DNA of 64,000 nt from contig SVEF01000002.1 of the NCBI GenBank assembly GCA_015057585.1, forward strand, positions 1 to 64,000. The letters run 5' to 3'. This stretch comes from Lachnospiraceae bacterium. GTDB lineage: Bacteria; Bacillota; Clostridia; Lachnospirales; Lachnospiraceae. The translations under genes were made by a program, and so were the position numbers. The notes under the pieces are model-generated. The model was not told where the DNA came from, did not search any database, and saw only the letters and a program-made list of their open reading frames with translations. Positions 26,568-36,217 of this stretch are shown piece by piece (position 1 is the first letter of the stretch; each line of letters begins with the position of its first letter).

Positions 26568-26608
26568 TGGACCACTTTCAAGTGTAGGCTTGGAAGTGGT
26601 CCATTTTT
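26568..26608 (+). terminator. Terminator of greA-lysS
   Basis: TGGACCACTT, a 16-base loop, AAGTGGTCCA, TTTTT, about 16 bases after the lysS stop. The leftward gene at 26613 ends right beside it. Confidence 0.9.
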
Positions 26609-26612
26609 GACT

Positions 26613-27785
26613 TTATTCTGATTCTGAGCGTTGTTTGAGGTATTCCTTTAGTTCATCGTTGTAGGATTTGGCGGCAGGAGCGTTCAGTGGATTATAGTAG
26701 TGATTCCACGAAAAGATGATGTGGGCCTCGGCGTATGTTTCAGTAGCTTCAATCTGCTCGATAAGACGTGAAACCTCAGCCGGTTTATAATCAGGAGTAA
26801 AGCATTCGTTATTTACCCAGAAACACAGTCCTTCTTCCGTATCGGCTGCTTTTTTAAGACCACCGATCCAACTGTCCAATTCATCAATAGATATATTCTT
26901 ACCGCCGACACAATCCTGCGGGGCAAAGATATCTCCGGCTCTAAAGTTGGCAACTTTGAAAATGTCAATCCAGAATTGTTTGTTCTGACGAGCGGTTGAA
27001 ACAGTATCATTGAAGAAAGGGCTAAGCATAAGCGGCTTGTCAGGACAAGCTTCATTAATGGCATCCAGGAAATAGTTTATATTGTTTCCGATACAGGTTG
27101 CATACGCTTTGTCGTCCGTTTGACGGCAGGCAACATCAATGTTCCAAATCTCGTTGTAATAATACCAACCGGCAATCTGTTCGTCGTATTCTTTTCCGTA
27201 CCGGTTCCATATTTCATGAATCATCTGAGCATTTAATTTGCCGTTATACTCACACCAGGCAGCAAAGTAGGATTCCGTTACAGGATCTTTCTTGCCGGAA
27301 GGAAGTTTCGGTTTTCCCCACCCGAAATCCCACCATCGGTCGTCGCTGAGGAGTCCGATATAGACTTTCATGTCATTGTTTTTGGCGGCCCGCAGTGCCA
27401 ATTCAAGGGCGTCGCCCCGGTTCTGTGAGGAGAGAATGGCACCTTCAAGTTCTTCGATTTCCGAAGGGTACAGACCCAGATAGCCATTTCGAGTATAGGA
27501 TTGCCAGTCTTGTGCCTCGGCCTTGCCTTGAAGGAAAGAGCCATCGTAAACACTTTGGATAATCATGTAATCCATGCCGAGTTCTTTCATGGCAGCAAAT
27601 TCCTGATTCCAACGGGAATAGGTCCAGTCACGGCAGAGCCAGCTTTGCAGAAAGGAACCGGAAATGGGTTTTGGGTCAGGTGCGGCGGCAGGTTCCGGTT
27701 CTTCTTTGCTATTACATGCGGCCGCAAGAAATGTGCAGCAAATGAAAATGATAGACATAAAAATGGTGTAGAAAAATTTTTTCAT
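26613..27785 (-). CDS. Lipoprotein of the DUF4434 (TIM-barrel) type
   Basis: A 390-residue protein with a lipoprotein signal (TFLAAAC, cysteine near residue 24). A short acidic/proline linker leads into a domain starting SGSFLQSWLCRDWTYSRWNQEFAAMKELG. The rest (NNDMKVYIGLL, IAGWYYYNEIW, FWVNNECFTPDYK, IIFSWNHYYNPL) looks like a glycosidase-type barrel as in DUF4434 proteins, with acids after strands 4 and 7 at plausible catalytic places. It is probably surface-attached and carbohydrate-active; the substrate is unknown. GGAGG precedes the start. It diverges from the metallopeptidase gene. Confidence 0.7.
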   Translation of the reverse strand: MKKFFYTIFMSIIFICCTFLAAACNSKEEPEPAAAPDPKPISGSFLQSWLCRDWTYSRWNQEFAAMKELGMDYMIIQSVYDGSFLQGKAEAQDWQSYTRNGYLGLYPSEIEELEGAILSSQNRGDALELALRAAKNNDMKVYIGLLSDDRWWDFGWGKPKLPSGKKDPVTESYFAAWCEYNGKLNAQMIHEIWNRYGKEYDEQIAGWYYYNEIWNIDVACRQTDDKAYATCIGNNINYFLDAINEACPDKPLMLSPFFNDTVSTARQNKQFWIDIFKVANFRAGDIFAPQDCVGGKNISIDELDSWIGGLKKAADTEEGLCFWVNNECFTPDYKPAEVSRLIEQIEATETYAEAHIIFSWNHYYNPLNAPAAKSYNDELKEYLKQRSESE

Positions 27786-27887
27786 AACTCCTCCGTCTTT
27801 TTACTTCATGGTTTTTTCTTTTATTTTAACATTTTCAAATGAAAAGTAAATAGCAATAGGTGAATGGGGATTGGCACAGAAATTGGG

Positions 27888-27916
27888 TTTACATGAATTG
27901 GGATTTGCATTATACT
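27888..27916 (+). promoter_or_regulatory. Promoter of the M6-type metallopeptidase gene
   Basis: TTTACA (27888-27893), 17 bases, TATACT (27911-27916), about 40 bases before the start codon. Confidence 0.8.
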
Positions 27917-27957
27917 ATACTCAGGATAGTGATTACCAAGTAGAGGAGGAAGGGTAC

Positions 27958-30798
27958 ATGAAAAAAAGATGGACGCGGAGGTTTATTTTTATAGCGCTTG
28001 CTGTGATTGCGATATGCGGTCTGAGTGCTTGCGGCAGAGACAGAGGAATCAGGTTTGATGTGCTTGAGAACCTGGATATGTCTTCTGTTGTGCAGAATGG
28101 AGAATATACCAACTTCAGCGCGGTTACGGAAAGCGGAAAGGTTGTACGTTTTCAGGGAAAAGGAATTACGGTTTCCGATCATGGCATTTCAATGATGCCC
28201 GGGGCTTTTTTGGTTTCCTTGGACTATATAGGTGAAATAGACAGTTATATATTGAGCACGGAAGAGAACAAAAGCACTTTTCTTTATGGTGTCGCGTATG
28301 CAGATGCATCCGGTGTACAGCACATGAAAGAATTACAGATTGCCTTTGCCTGGAAAGAGGTGTTTGAGCAGCGGTTAAGTGCAAATATTTCTAATCGACA
28401 AAGCGGATTTTTTGCTATACAGGCGGATCTTGAAAATATAGAAGAAAGGCATATTACCCAACTGGAAATTTATTATGATGATTCGGTGCCGCAGGTATTG
28501 TATCAGGATTTAGATCCGGCAGGTCAAATCGCAGAGTTGCTGTCGCTATATCCTATAGATTGGGACGGCAAAGGAGAAGCAGCGGAAACATATGATGCGA
28601 TGCAGGCGAAACTGGAAGAGCCGGGGGTTATTCAGAGTGATATCCTGGCAGGAATTGACTACGACTCCGTTGTGGTGGATGGAGAGTCCACTTTTTTCAG
28701 TTCCGTGTTGAGCGATGGAACCGTGGTCCGGTTTGAAGGATACAATATAGGTATGGATGAAAGGGGTATTACCATGTATCCGAACAGTAAAGTTACTTCT
28801 TTGGATGCCGTAGGTAAGATATATGGATATTCCGCCTACATAGAAAACGGAGAAGCCTATGGAGAAAATGCCTATTTGGATTTTGGGTACGGATATACCT
28901 ACTCTGCAGCGAAAACCAGTGTGGCCCGGGCGTCCGATGTACATACCTATTCGATAAGCGGAGAGATGCCTTCAATTTGGAACGAAGGCATTTGGGGATC
29001 TACGATGGTCCATGAACCTAACTTTGTATATTTTGCAAGTAACCCATATTATAAACAGGAATATGTAGTGACCAGTCTTAAGATTGCATATAATCCTGCT
29101 GTGAAAGTGACTGCCATAGTGGAGGCCAAACTGAGCGAAGAATTCTCCACATCATATTTAAAGGGAGAACGGTATAATCCGGAATTGGCAGAGCCCGCTG
29201 ATGGAGAATTTGGTTACTATGGATTTTATTTGTGTTTAAGACCGGATACTCCGTCTTCAAATTTACAGAGTAGCGGCGGAGGCATCTGGTTTGTTCCGAA
29301 AGCCTTTTTTGAAGTAGGAGACTTAAAGGATGCAGAAGGTAATGTGCTTGACAAAGCAAGCGCTAAGGTTATGCCCGGTACGACGTTGGATGTGGTTGTA
29401 GGTGACTATACGGTTTCTGTTGGTTTTACTGTTATTGAGCAATATAAAGATGCCCGGACTATGAATGATTTGGTTCCGTATGCTTTCCCGGATGCGCTGG
29501 GGACAAATAATGTACTGGTGGTTCCTATTGCCTGGGCAGACCAAAAAGAGAATGCCAACAATGAAACACTTGCGTTGTACCGCAAAAATTTGGGACGTGT
29601 AACGGATGAATACGGAACGGTCACCGATTATTCGGATGAGACGGACCGGGATTTCTCGCTTAGTGAATATTTCGATATGGCGTCCTATGGAAAACTGACG
29701 CTGAACAGCTTTATGACAGACTGGTATTATGCCAAGGAGAATTTTGCGGAAATGGAGCTGGCCAGTCCTAGCAGGGAATTTGCAGATGGAATTTTGGAGT
29801 GGGTAAAAGAACGGTATCCGGATTTGAATTGGGCAGAATATGATCAGGATGCAAATGGATATGTGGACTCTTTGGTGCTTCTTAATTCCGGTGCTTCTTC
29901 AGATGGCAGATTTAGCATTATTTCTTATAGCGGAGCAATCCATTATCGCGAAAGCTATTATGGAGACCGTGCGGGCACACAGGAAGATCCGAATGTGAAT
30001 ACTTTTGTGACGGTAAATGACCGGTTCCTTAGAGTAAGCGGAGCGGAGACTCTGATTCACGAATTTTCTCATAATTTTGGCTTGATTGATTATTATGATG
30101 TATCTTATTCCAGTATCGATGCCGTGGGTGGATTTGACATGCAGTCAGCCAATAAAGGAGACTGGAATGCTTATTCTAAACTTTCTGTAGGCTGGATGGA
30201 ACCTCAGGTGGTAACGGGTCTTGAAAGCGGAGAGTCTGTGGAACTGACGATTGGTTCCCTGGCTCTTACGGAGGATGTGATTCTGATTCCTGCCAAAGGA
30301 AAAGAATACGAAGGTCCTTTCTCTGAGTATATTATGATTGATTTACTCACGGACGATGGTGTGAACCGGTTTGATGCGGTTGAATATGGTTTGCAGGATA
30401 TGGCGGGTGTACGAATCAGCCATGTGAATGCTGCCATGGAAAAACGAACGATGGAGATAGAGTCAAAGATTACACCGGGAGAGATGAAGACGTATGATAT
30501 CGGCACCATTCATATTGCAAATGAGAAAAAAACGGATGGTAAAGGCCGGTACAATATTGAGGTGGTTCAGGCCGGCAAGGTGAATACGTTTACAGAGGGA
30601 GACGGGACCGATGTAAGTCTTTCCAAGGAAGACTTGTTCTATGAAGGAGATACCTTCACAGTAGAAGATTACAGTGAATTCTTCTATCAGGGGCTGATGG
30701 ATGATGCTTCAAGGTTCGGTTATGTCGTTCAGATTTTAGAGATAGGAACGGATGCGGAAGGTAATCCGATTGCCACAGTGCGTGTAACGGCAGAGTAA
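27958..30798 (+). CDS. M6-type metallopeptidase lipoprotein
   Basis: A 946-residue protein with a lipoprotein signal (GLSAC, cysteine near residue 25). Two homologous ~60-residue units follow, FDVLENLDMSSVVQNGEYTN... near 32 and ILAGIDYDSVVVDGEST... near 230, each with VVRFxG and a GI(S/T)M.P segment. The zinc motif HEFSHNFGLIDYYD lies near residue 700, with the gametolysin/immune-inhibitor-A (M6) pattern HExxHxxGxxD. The preceding YDQDANGYVDSLVLLNSG is typical of the same fold. ATG 27958 is set by AGGAGGA. Probably a surface peptidase; its target is unknown. Confidence 0.8.
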   Translation: MKKRWTRRFIFIALAVIAICGLSACGRDRGIRFDVLENLDMSSVVQNGEYTNFSAVTESGKVVRFQGKGITVSDHGISMMPGAFLVSLDYIGEIDSYILSTEENKSTFLYGVAYADASGVQHMKELQIAFAWKEVFEQRLSANISNRQSGFFAIQADLENIEERHITQLEIYYDDSVPQVLYQDLDPAGQIAELLSLYPIDWDGKGEAAETYDAMQAKLEEPGVIQSDILAGIDYDSVVVDGESTFFSSVLSDGTVVRFEGYNIGMDERGITMYPNSKVTSLDAVGKIYGYSAYIENGEAYGENAYLDFGYGYTYSAAKTSVARASDVHTYSISGEMPSIWNEGIWGSTMVHEPNFVYFASNPYYKQEYVVTSLKIAYNPAVKVTAIVEAKLSEEFSTSYLKGERYNPELAEPADGEFGYYGFYLCLRPDTPSSNLQSSGGGIWFVPKAFFEVGDLKDAEGNVLDKASAKVMPGTTLDVVVGDYTVSVGFTVIEQYKDARTMNDLVPYAFPDALGTNNVLVVPIAWADQKENANNETLALYRKNLGRVTDEYGTVTDYSDETDRDFSLSEYFDMASYGKLTLNSFMTDWYYAKENFAEMELASPSREFADGILEWVKERYPDLNWAEYDQDANGYVDSLVLLNSGASSDGRFSIISYSGAIHYRESYYGDRAGTQEDPNVNTFVTVNDRFLRVSGAETLIHEFSHNFGLIDYYDVSYSSIDAVGGFDMQSANKGDWNAYSKLSVGWMEPQVVTGLESGESVELTIGSLALTEDVILIPAKGKEYEGPFSEYIMIDLLTDDGVNRFDAVEYGLQDMAGVRISHVNAAMEKRTMEIESKITPGEMKTYDIGTIHIANEKKTDGKGRYNIEVVQAGKVNTFTEGDGTDVSLSKEDLFYEGDTFTVEDYSEFFYQGLMDDASRFGYVVQILEIGTDAEGNPIATVRVTAE

Positions 30799-30840
30799 AA
30801 GGATGCCGGTTTACGACAGGTAATAAGCGTATATTATGTA

Positions 30841-30884
30841 AAAAAGAAGCAGTTGAAGGAATACATTTGGCTGCTTCTTTTTTA
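30841..30884 (+). terminator. Terminator of the metallopeptidase gene
   Basis: AAGAAGCAG, an 18-base loop, CTGCTTCTTTTTT. Confidence 0.85.
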
Positions 30885-30944
30885 TGTGGAAATTATAGAT
30901 AAAAGCGAATATAATTGCATTATCCGGAGAAAAGGAGTTGGGGT

Positions 30945-33900
30945 ATGAAACGAAAGGAATTTTATCGTAGAGCAATTGCGACAGCATTGATGGGGGCTGT
31001 ATTGTTGGGAAGTTTTGCTGCACCGGGGATGGCGGCAGCGTCGGAAGAGGATACGCAGACAGTTAAGATAAATGTAGAGGATTATGTAGAAACACTCCCG
31101 ACATTAACTGTGGATATGAAAGCGGAAACGGGTGATATTTTACATGGGGCATCCGGATTTTTGTATGGCATATCCAATGAAGATGTGCCGACAACGAATA
31201 CATTAGTGCCGTTAAAGTCAAAGGTATTGGCCACAAAAGGAGCCTTGGGGACGGAGCATCCATACGGAGATGCCTTGGATGTGGCAGAAACATTTTTATC
31301 CGGTGGCGGTGAACAGGTGATGATGTATAACAGCAATTATTATGGCGTGTTTGGTGTGACGGCAAACTATCTGGATTATGCGAAGGTGCTGGAAACAGAG
31401 GTGGCTCCGTACGTATATCAGTGGAAACAGGAATGGAAGAGAATTCACGGCACGCCGGAGGCACCGAAGGATGAACTCGGAAAGATAGATATCGACAAAG
31501 CGATTATTTACCTACCGATTAATGAAGGAACGCCGGTGAATGGCGCGCCAAATACCAATGTGGCGTGGAAAGCATATTATGATGCGATCAAGAAGGGGGA
31601 TCCGGATGCCACACTGGCAGGACCCAACAGCTGTGCCTATAATGCACAGTTTGTGAACACGGATTTCAGAGGCCACATACAGTACTGTGCAGATAATGAC
31701 TGCATGCCGGACATCATAACCTGGCATGAATTACAGACAGACAAATTATATGCCATGAGTGAACATATGGATGATTTTAAAAACATATGGGCAAATGTAA
31801 ACTGGACAAAGTGGTCAGAAACACATACCGGCAGACCGAAGATGCCACAGATTGTGATAAACGAGTACGCTGAAATGAAAGACTGCGGCGTGCCGGGAGC
31901 GTTGGTGAACTGGATTGCCAGACTGGAGGATGAAAAGATATACGGCTGTTTGCCGTTCTGGCAGCAGGCGAATAATTTGAATGGTTTGACATCGGATGCC
32001 AATGAAGGCGCCAGTGCGTGGTGGGTCTATAAGTGGTATGGAGACATGTCGGGTAAAACGCTTGACGTAACTACATCTACCGCATATCACAGACTCTATG
32101 GCGTGGCAACGTTAGATACTAAGAAACAGTCAGCATCCGTGCTCCTGGGAGGAGAGGACGGTCTTTTACGTCTGGTATTAAATCATATCACAGACACCGA
32201 TACCTTCCGGGGAGCAGATAAGGTACATGTCAAAGTACAGAAAGCGGAATATAACGGTTACGCAGGAACTGTGAACGAGACTCAGGTGATTTTAGAGGGT
32301 GCCTATGCAGTAAAAAACGGGAATGTAGAAATCTTGCTTCCAAATGCAACTTATGCCGATGCTTTTTATGTAACTGTTACAGTGGCTGGAGATGAGGAAA
32401 AGACAGAAGAACCGGTATTACAAAGCTATTCAAAGATATATGATGCTGAAAAGACGGAATTGGGAAAACTGAAAATAAAGAGCATAAATGATTATTCGCC
32501 GACCTATTACTTTTACAATGGTCAGGCTGTGTTTATGAGCAAAAAAGGTGATGAACTGACCTATGAGATAGAGATACCGGCAGATGGCAACTATGATTTG
32601 AACTTTTTGTACGGAAACGGAACGGGTTCGAATCGGAATAACATGAATTCGCATAATCCGAAGAATGTAAAACAGCAGTTTATCATAGATGGAGAAGCCC
32701 TGGAACCGGCAATTATGGAGAATACATTGTTTACTGCCATAACAGACAGTTACTGTATTAATAGGGACTTGAAAGCAGGGAAACATGTCATCACAGTAAA
32801 GAACCTGGAAAATGCAAGCCTGATACATGATGCGCTAAGAGTGACATATGAAGGCCGGTGGGGAAGCGGAAATGACAGAAAGATTATGGTCTACGAAGCG
32901 GAACAGGCTGATTTTAACATGTTGGCAGGACGGAAGGAAACAAAAGTTTTTACAGAAACTGTACTTAAGGGATACAGCGGACATGGATATGTAACCGGTA
33001 TGGAGGAAAATTCCGTTGAAAACGGTGGCGGAATAAGGTACAACGTTGTAGTAAAGGAAAGTGGTATATATAACATATCACTTTGTTATCAGGCCGAGAG
33101 ACAGGGAAACATTACGCTATATGCCGGCAACACCGTTACTACATTGGATTCTGTATGCACTACGTTTGATGTTGCAGATACCAAAGGTACATGGGCGGAG
33201 GTGACAAAATCTGTATACTTACAAAAAGGTATCAATATCGTAGATATAGATGCGGATGTAAAGATAGCATTAGATTATATGAAAGTCGTGGAAGTATTTG
33301 ATGCTGAACTCGCAGAAGGGACAAGGACAGAGATAGAAGCAGAAGACTGTATACCTCTTGGCGCAACAACAAGCGTTAAGGAGAGTGAAGGTGCCTCTGC
33401 AGGCGCATATGTCGTAGGCATGGAAGGTGCTGCTGATGCCGGGGACGATAAAAACAAATATTTGGAATTTACATATGATGCAAAGCAAGACGGCATATAT
33501 GCGCTGGCTTTGTTCCAGTCCAATAACGATATCTGCGGCAGCCACTCCTATAACATTAAGATTATAGATAAGTATGCAACGATTATGGTGAAAGACGCAA
33601 AAGGTGAGGTGACAAGTGAGAAAAGGTACTTCTTTATTAACTCCTTCTCCGATGATACCTTTAAGGAAAAGACGGTATATGTTAAGTTAAATGCCGGAAT
33701 GAACACAATACGTATCTATAATGATGACAGCTGGCATGTAACATGGGGCGGAAGCACGTCAACGCCCGGTACAAATAAGTTATACAATTTTGCTCCTAAT
33801 TTTGACAAATTTGTTATAACGAAGACGGTCTTAGAAAAAACGGTTGATGTTAATAGTGAAATAAACAAGGAGAAGACGGTGTTATTTGGCGGAATCGATG

Positions 33901-34706
33901 CGGAAGAGTATATAAAGAATGAAGTTCTTGCCAGAAATGCGGCATCGGTAGACAAGTCCGTGGCGTATTTTGTGGATTGCGGCGACCATAACACGAAGAC
34001 GCTTTCCGCAGGGGACTTCTTTGGAACAAACAACAGCGTAACTGATAAACTGTATGGGCCGGACCTGTTGACAGGATATAACTGGGGCGTGATTTTTACG
34101 GAAGAAGATCCTGAAAATCCAAGAGGCGACGGTGCTGTAAATACGCAGTATCAATGGGCAAATGAGTGGGATCTCAGTGACGGCTTACGTAAGACTTCCA
34201 GTTTCCGGTATGCACACGGTCAGTTAGAGGCAGGGATAAAGCAAAGATATGTCAAGTACCTGTTTGAACTGGAACCGGGTGAATATGAAGTGGAAGTATG
34301 CATGGGAAATACCTGGGGGAATTCGGCAAATCCGGATGTGTATGTAGATGATGCTAAAATAAATGACGGGAAACTGGCAATCGGACAAGGCCAAAATAAA
34401 ATAGTCAGTAAAAAGATTACACTGGAACATAGGCAAGAAGTTCTGGTGGCGGCATATTCCGCTAACCCGACGATCAATATGAATTATATCAAGATAAAGA
34501 CAATTTCGCTGTACGAACTCCCGGCAAAGGAACCTCCGGCGGATGAAACAAATGTGGATGAAAAGCCGGCGGATGAAACAGAAACCGAGGATGAACGGAA
34601 TGGAACATCCGGTTCTGAAAATGCAGCGGCATACATCATGATAGCAGTAGTTATCGTTGCAGCGGCTGCAATCATAACTATTATGAAAGCGGTCAAAAAG
34701 AAGTGA
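30945..34706 (+). CDS. Large anchored multidomain glycosidase, clan GH-A-like (possibly GH39-like)
   Basis: A 1253-residue protein with a signal peptide to about residue 31. The first ~390 residues resemble a clan-A barrel, with candidate catalytic acids in IYLPINEGTP and IVINEYAEM. Three or more beta modules follow: two CBM35/CBM6-like units (YEAEQADFNML and EIEAEDCIPLG starts) and a malectin-like unit (VAYFVDCGDHNTK start) shared with the GH127 protein. The C-terminus has an acidic PADE linker, one membrane segment and KAVKKK. ATG 30945 has AAAGGAG upstream. The substrate is not evident. The fuc operon lies downstream, but no regulatory link is visible. Confidence 0.75.
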   Translation: MKRKEFYRRAIATALMGAVLLGSFAAPGMAAASEEDTQTVKINVEDYVETLPTLTVDMKAETGDILHGASGFLYGISNEDVPTTNTLVPLKSKVLATKGALGTEHPYGDALDVAETFLSGGGEQVMMYNSNYYGVFGVTANYLDYAKVLETEVAPYVYQWKQEWKRIHGTPEAPKDELGKIDIDKAIIYLPINEGTPVNGAPNTNVAWKAYYDAIKKGDPDATLAGPNSCAYNAQFVNTDFRGHIQYCADNDCMPDIITWHELQTDKLYAMSEHMDDFKNIWANVNWTKWSETHTGRPKMPQIVINEYAEMKDCGVPGALVNWIARLEDEKIYGCLPFWQQANNLNGLTSDANEGASAWWVYKWYGDMSGKTLDVTTSTAYHRLYGVATLDTKKQSASVLLGGEDGLLRLVLNHITDTDTFRGADKVHVKVQKAEYNGYAGTVNETQVILEGAYAVKNGNVEILLPNATYADAFYVTVTVAGDEEKTEEPVLQSYSKIYDAEKTELGKLKIKSINDYSPTYYFYNGQAVFMSKKGDELTYEIEIPADGNYDLNFLYGNGTGSNRNNMNSHNPKNVKQQFIIDGEALEPAIMENTLFTAITDSYCINRDLKAGKHVITVKNLENASLIHDALRVTYEGRWGSGNDRKIMVYEAEQADFNMLAGRKETKVFTETVLKGYSGHGYVTGMEENSVENGGGIRYNVVVKESGIYNISLCYQAERQGNITLYAGNTVTTLDSVCTTFDVADTKGTWAEVTKSVYLQKGINIVDIDADVKIALDYMKVVEVFDAELAEGTRTEIEAEDCIPLGATTSVKESEGASAGAYVVGMEGAADAGDDKNKYLEFTYDAKQDGIYALALFQSNNDICGSHSYNIKIIDKYATIMVKDAKGEVTSEKRYFFINSFSDDTFKEKTVYVKLNAGMNTIRIYNDDSWHVTWGGSTSTPGTNKLYNFAPNFDKFVITKTVLEKTVDVNSEINKEKTVLFGGIDAEEYIKNEVLARNAASVDKSVAYFVDCGDHNTKTLSAGDFFGTNNSVTDKLYGPDLLTGYNWGVIFTEEDPENPRGDGAVNTQYQWANEWDLSDGLRKTSSFRYAHGQLEAGIKQRYVKYLFELEPGEYEVEVCMGNTWGNSANPDVYVDDAKINDGKLAIGQGQNKIVSKKITLEHRQEVLVAAYSANPTINMNYIKIKTISLYELPAKEPPADETNVDEKPADETETEDERNGTSGSENAAAYIMIAVVIVAAAAIITIMKAVKKK

Positions 34707-34707
34707 T

Positions 34708-34941
34708 ATGAACATCCAAATTTTCGGTACGAAAAAGTGCAATGATACTAAAAAGGCGGAGCGTTACTTTAAGGAACGCGGCATCAAGTTCCAGTTTATT
34801 GATATGAAAGAAAAGGGAATGAGCAAAGGGGAATTCCTTCCGGTGGCTCAGGCAAACGGAGGGATGGAAAGGCTGGTCGTAGTCTTGCGGCTGGTTGTTG
34901 GATTGGGACAAAGAACATCTACCAAAAAAACGAAAAAATAG
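34708..34941 (+). pseudogene. Truncated ArsC/Spx-like thioredoxin-fold protein, probably a remnant
   Basis: The first ~52 residues (IFGTKKCNDTKKAERYFKERG, QFIDMKEKGMSKGEFL, ANGGME) match the N-terminal half of ArsC-like reductases, normally ~115 residues. Then the frame becomes LVVVLRLVVGLGQR..., unlike the family. In another frame the DNA reads LLDWDKEHL, which resembles the expected continuation. A near-repeat of GGCTGGTNGT lies at the break, suggesting a small duplication with frameshift. The C-terminal half, including the usual PIVR region, is absent. No good ribosome site; the ATG begins two bases after the preceding stop. Confidence 0.6.
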
Positions 34942-34964
34942 TGCAAACAAATTTGCAAAACATG

Positions 34965-34993
34965 CGAACAAACCGGAAAAAGTATGCTATACT
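34965..34993 (+). promoter_or_regulatory. Probable promoter of the fuc operon
   Basis: TGC-TATACT (extended -10, box 34988-34993) lies 35 bases before fucA. The -35 position (CGAACA, 34965-34970) is weak, as for an activated promoter. TTTGC-aaaacat-GCGAA just upstream is an imperfect palindrome that could be an operator. Confidence 0.45.
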
Positions 34994-35027
34994 GTAGGAA
35001 ATGATAAATAGAAGAAAGGGGAGTCTT

Positions 35028-35744
35028 ATGAGCAATATAGAAGATGTAAAACTGCAGATTTGCGATGTGTGCCATAAGATGTGGCAGCTTGGCTGGGTAG
35101 CGGCAAATGACGGGAATGTCAGCGCAATGTTGGACGACGGTACGATTCTTGCAACGCCGACTGGCATGAGCAAATCGTTTATTACCCCGGAAAAGTTAAT
35201 CCGGCTTGACCGAGAGGGAAATGTGCTGGAGGCAGCAGAGGGATTACGTCCGTCCAGCGAGATTAAGATGCACCTGCGCTGCTATGAAAAGAGACCGGAT
35301 GTGAGGAGTGTGATTCATGCACATCCGCCGGGAGCGACAGGATTTGCGGTGGCACACAAGGCGATGGATATGTATAACATGATTGAGGACGTGGCGGTAA
35401 TCGGTTCCGTGCCACTCACACCTTACGGTACACCGTCTACGGCAGAGGTTCCGAATTCTATTGAACCGTATTTGGAGGAGCACGATGTGATGCTGCTGGA
35501 GAATCACGGAGCACTCGCAGTCGGCAGTGATGTTATCACCGCGTTTTACCGCATGGAGAGTCTGGAACTTTGGGCGAAGATTACGATCAATGCGGTAATT
35601 TTGGGCGGCAGCCATGATATCAGCAGGGACAATATCCAAAAACTCATTGACCTGCGCGGCTATTACCGGGTAACCGGCAGACATCCGGGATATAAGGTAT
35701 TCAACCCGGACGACAAGATATTACATAAAAAAGACGAAAACTAG
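35028..35744 (+). CDS. fucA: L-fuculose-1-phosphate aldolase (class II)
   Basis: A 238-residue protein of the class II aldolase/adducin family. The zinc-binding histidines are in VIHAHPPGATG and ENHGALAVG, and the conserved glutamate is in RPSSEIKMHL. It splits fuculose-1-phosphate into dihydroxyacetone phosphate and L-lactaldehyde. ATG 35028 follows AAAGGGGAG. It is the first gene of a four-gene fuc operon; the context distinguishes it from related rhamnulose-phosphate aldolases. Confidence 0.9.
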   Translation: MSNIEDVKLQICDVCHKMWQLGWVAANDGNVSAMLDDGTILATPTGMSKSFITPEKLIRLDREGNVLEAAEGLRPSSEIKMHLRCYEKRPDVRSVIHAHPPGATGFAVAHKAMDMYNMIEDVAVIGSVPLTPYGTPSTAEVPNSIEPYLEEHDVMLLENHGALAVGSDVITAFYRMESLELWAKITINAVILGGSHDISRDNIQKLIDLRGYYRVTGRHPGYKVFNPDDKILHKKDEN

Positions 35745-35756
35745 GGGGATGAAGGT

Positions 35757-36197
35757 ATGTTAAAGGGAATTTCTCCAATCCTTTCTCCGGCACTCCTTAA
35801 GGCGCTTTGTGAGATGGGACATGGGGATGAACTGGTGATTGCAGACGGCAATTTTCCAAGTGAGAGTATTGGCAAGGATGCGATTGTCATCCGTGCGGAT
35901 GGACATGGGATTCCGGAAATCCTGGATGCTGTGCTTGCACTGCTTCCACTGGATGCATATGTGGAAAAACCGGTGGCACTGATGGAAGTAGTGCCGGGGG
36001 ACACGTGCCCGACACCGGAAATCTGGGCGACTTACAAGGAATTATTAAAAAAGCATGAGCCGGAACATTGTAAAATAGAAATGACCGAACGCTTTGCGTT
36101 TTATGAGAGGGCTAAGGGGGCATATCTGATTATTGCAACCGGCGAAACTGCGATATATGCAAATATATTATTGAAAAAGGGTGTCGTAAAGGCATAA
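35757..36197 (+). CDS. fucU: L-fucose mutarotase, FucU/RbsD family
   Basis: A 146-residue protein. The family signature [17 protein letters not shown] lies near residue 20 with the catalytic histidine. FucU interconverts the alpha and beta anomers of fucose for the isomerase. It sits between fucA (12 bases) and fucI (20 bases) with a GGGGGATGAAGG ribosome site. RbsD is the other member of this family, but the neighbours settle the role. Confidence 0.9.
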   Translation: MLKGISPILSPALLKALCEMGHGDELVIADGNFPSESIGKDAIVIRADGHGIPEILDAVLALLPLDAYVEKPVALMEVVPGDTCPTPEIWATYKELLKKHEPEHCKIEMTERFAFYERAKGAYLIIATGETAIYANILLKKGVVKA

Positions 36198-36217
36198 GGA
36201 TAAGAAAGGGGTTTACT

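Noticed and set aside
34708-34941. A functional 77-residue redox protein
   Set aside because: Only half of the ArsC-like fold is present, and the last third is frameshifted, basic sequence.
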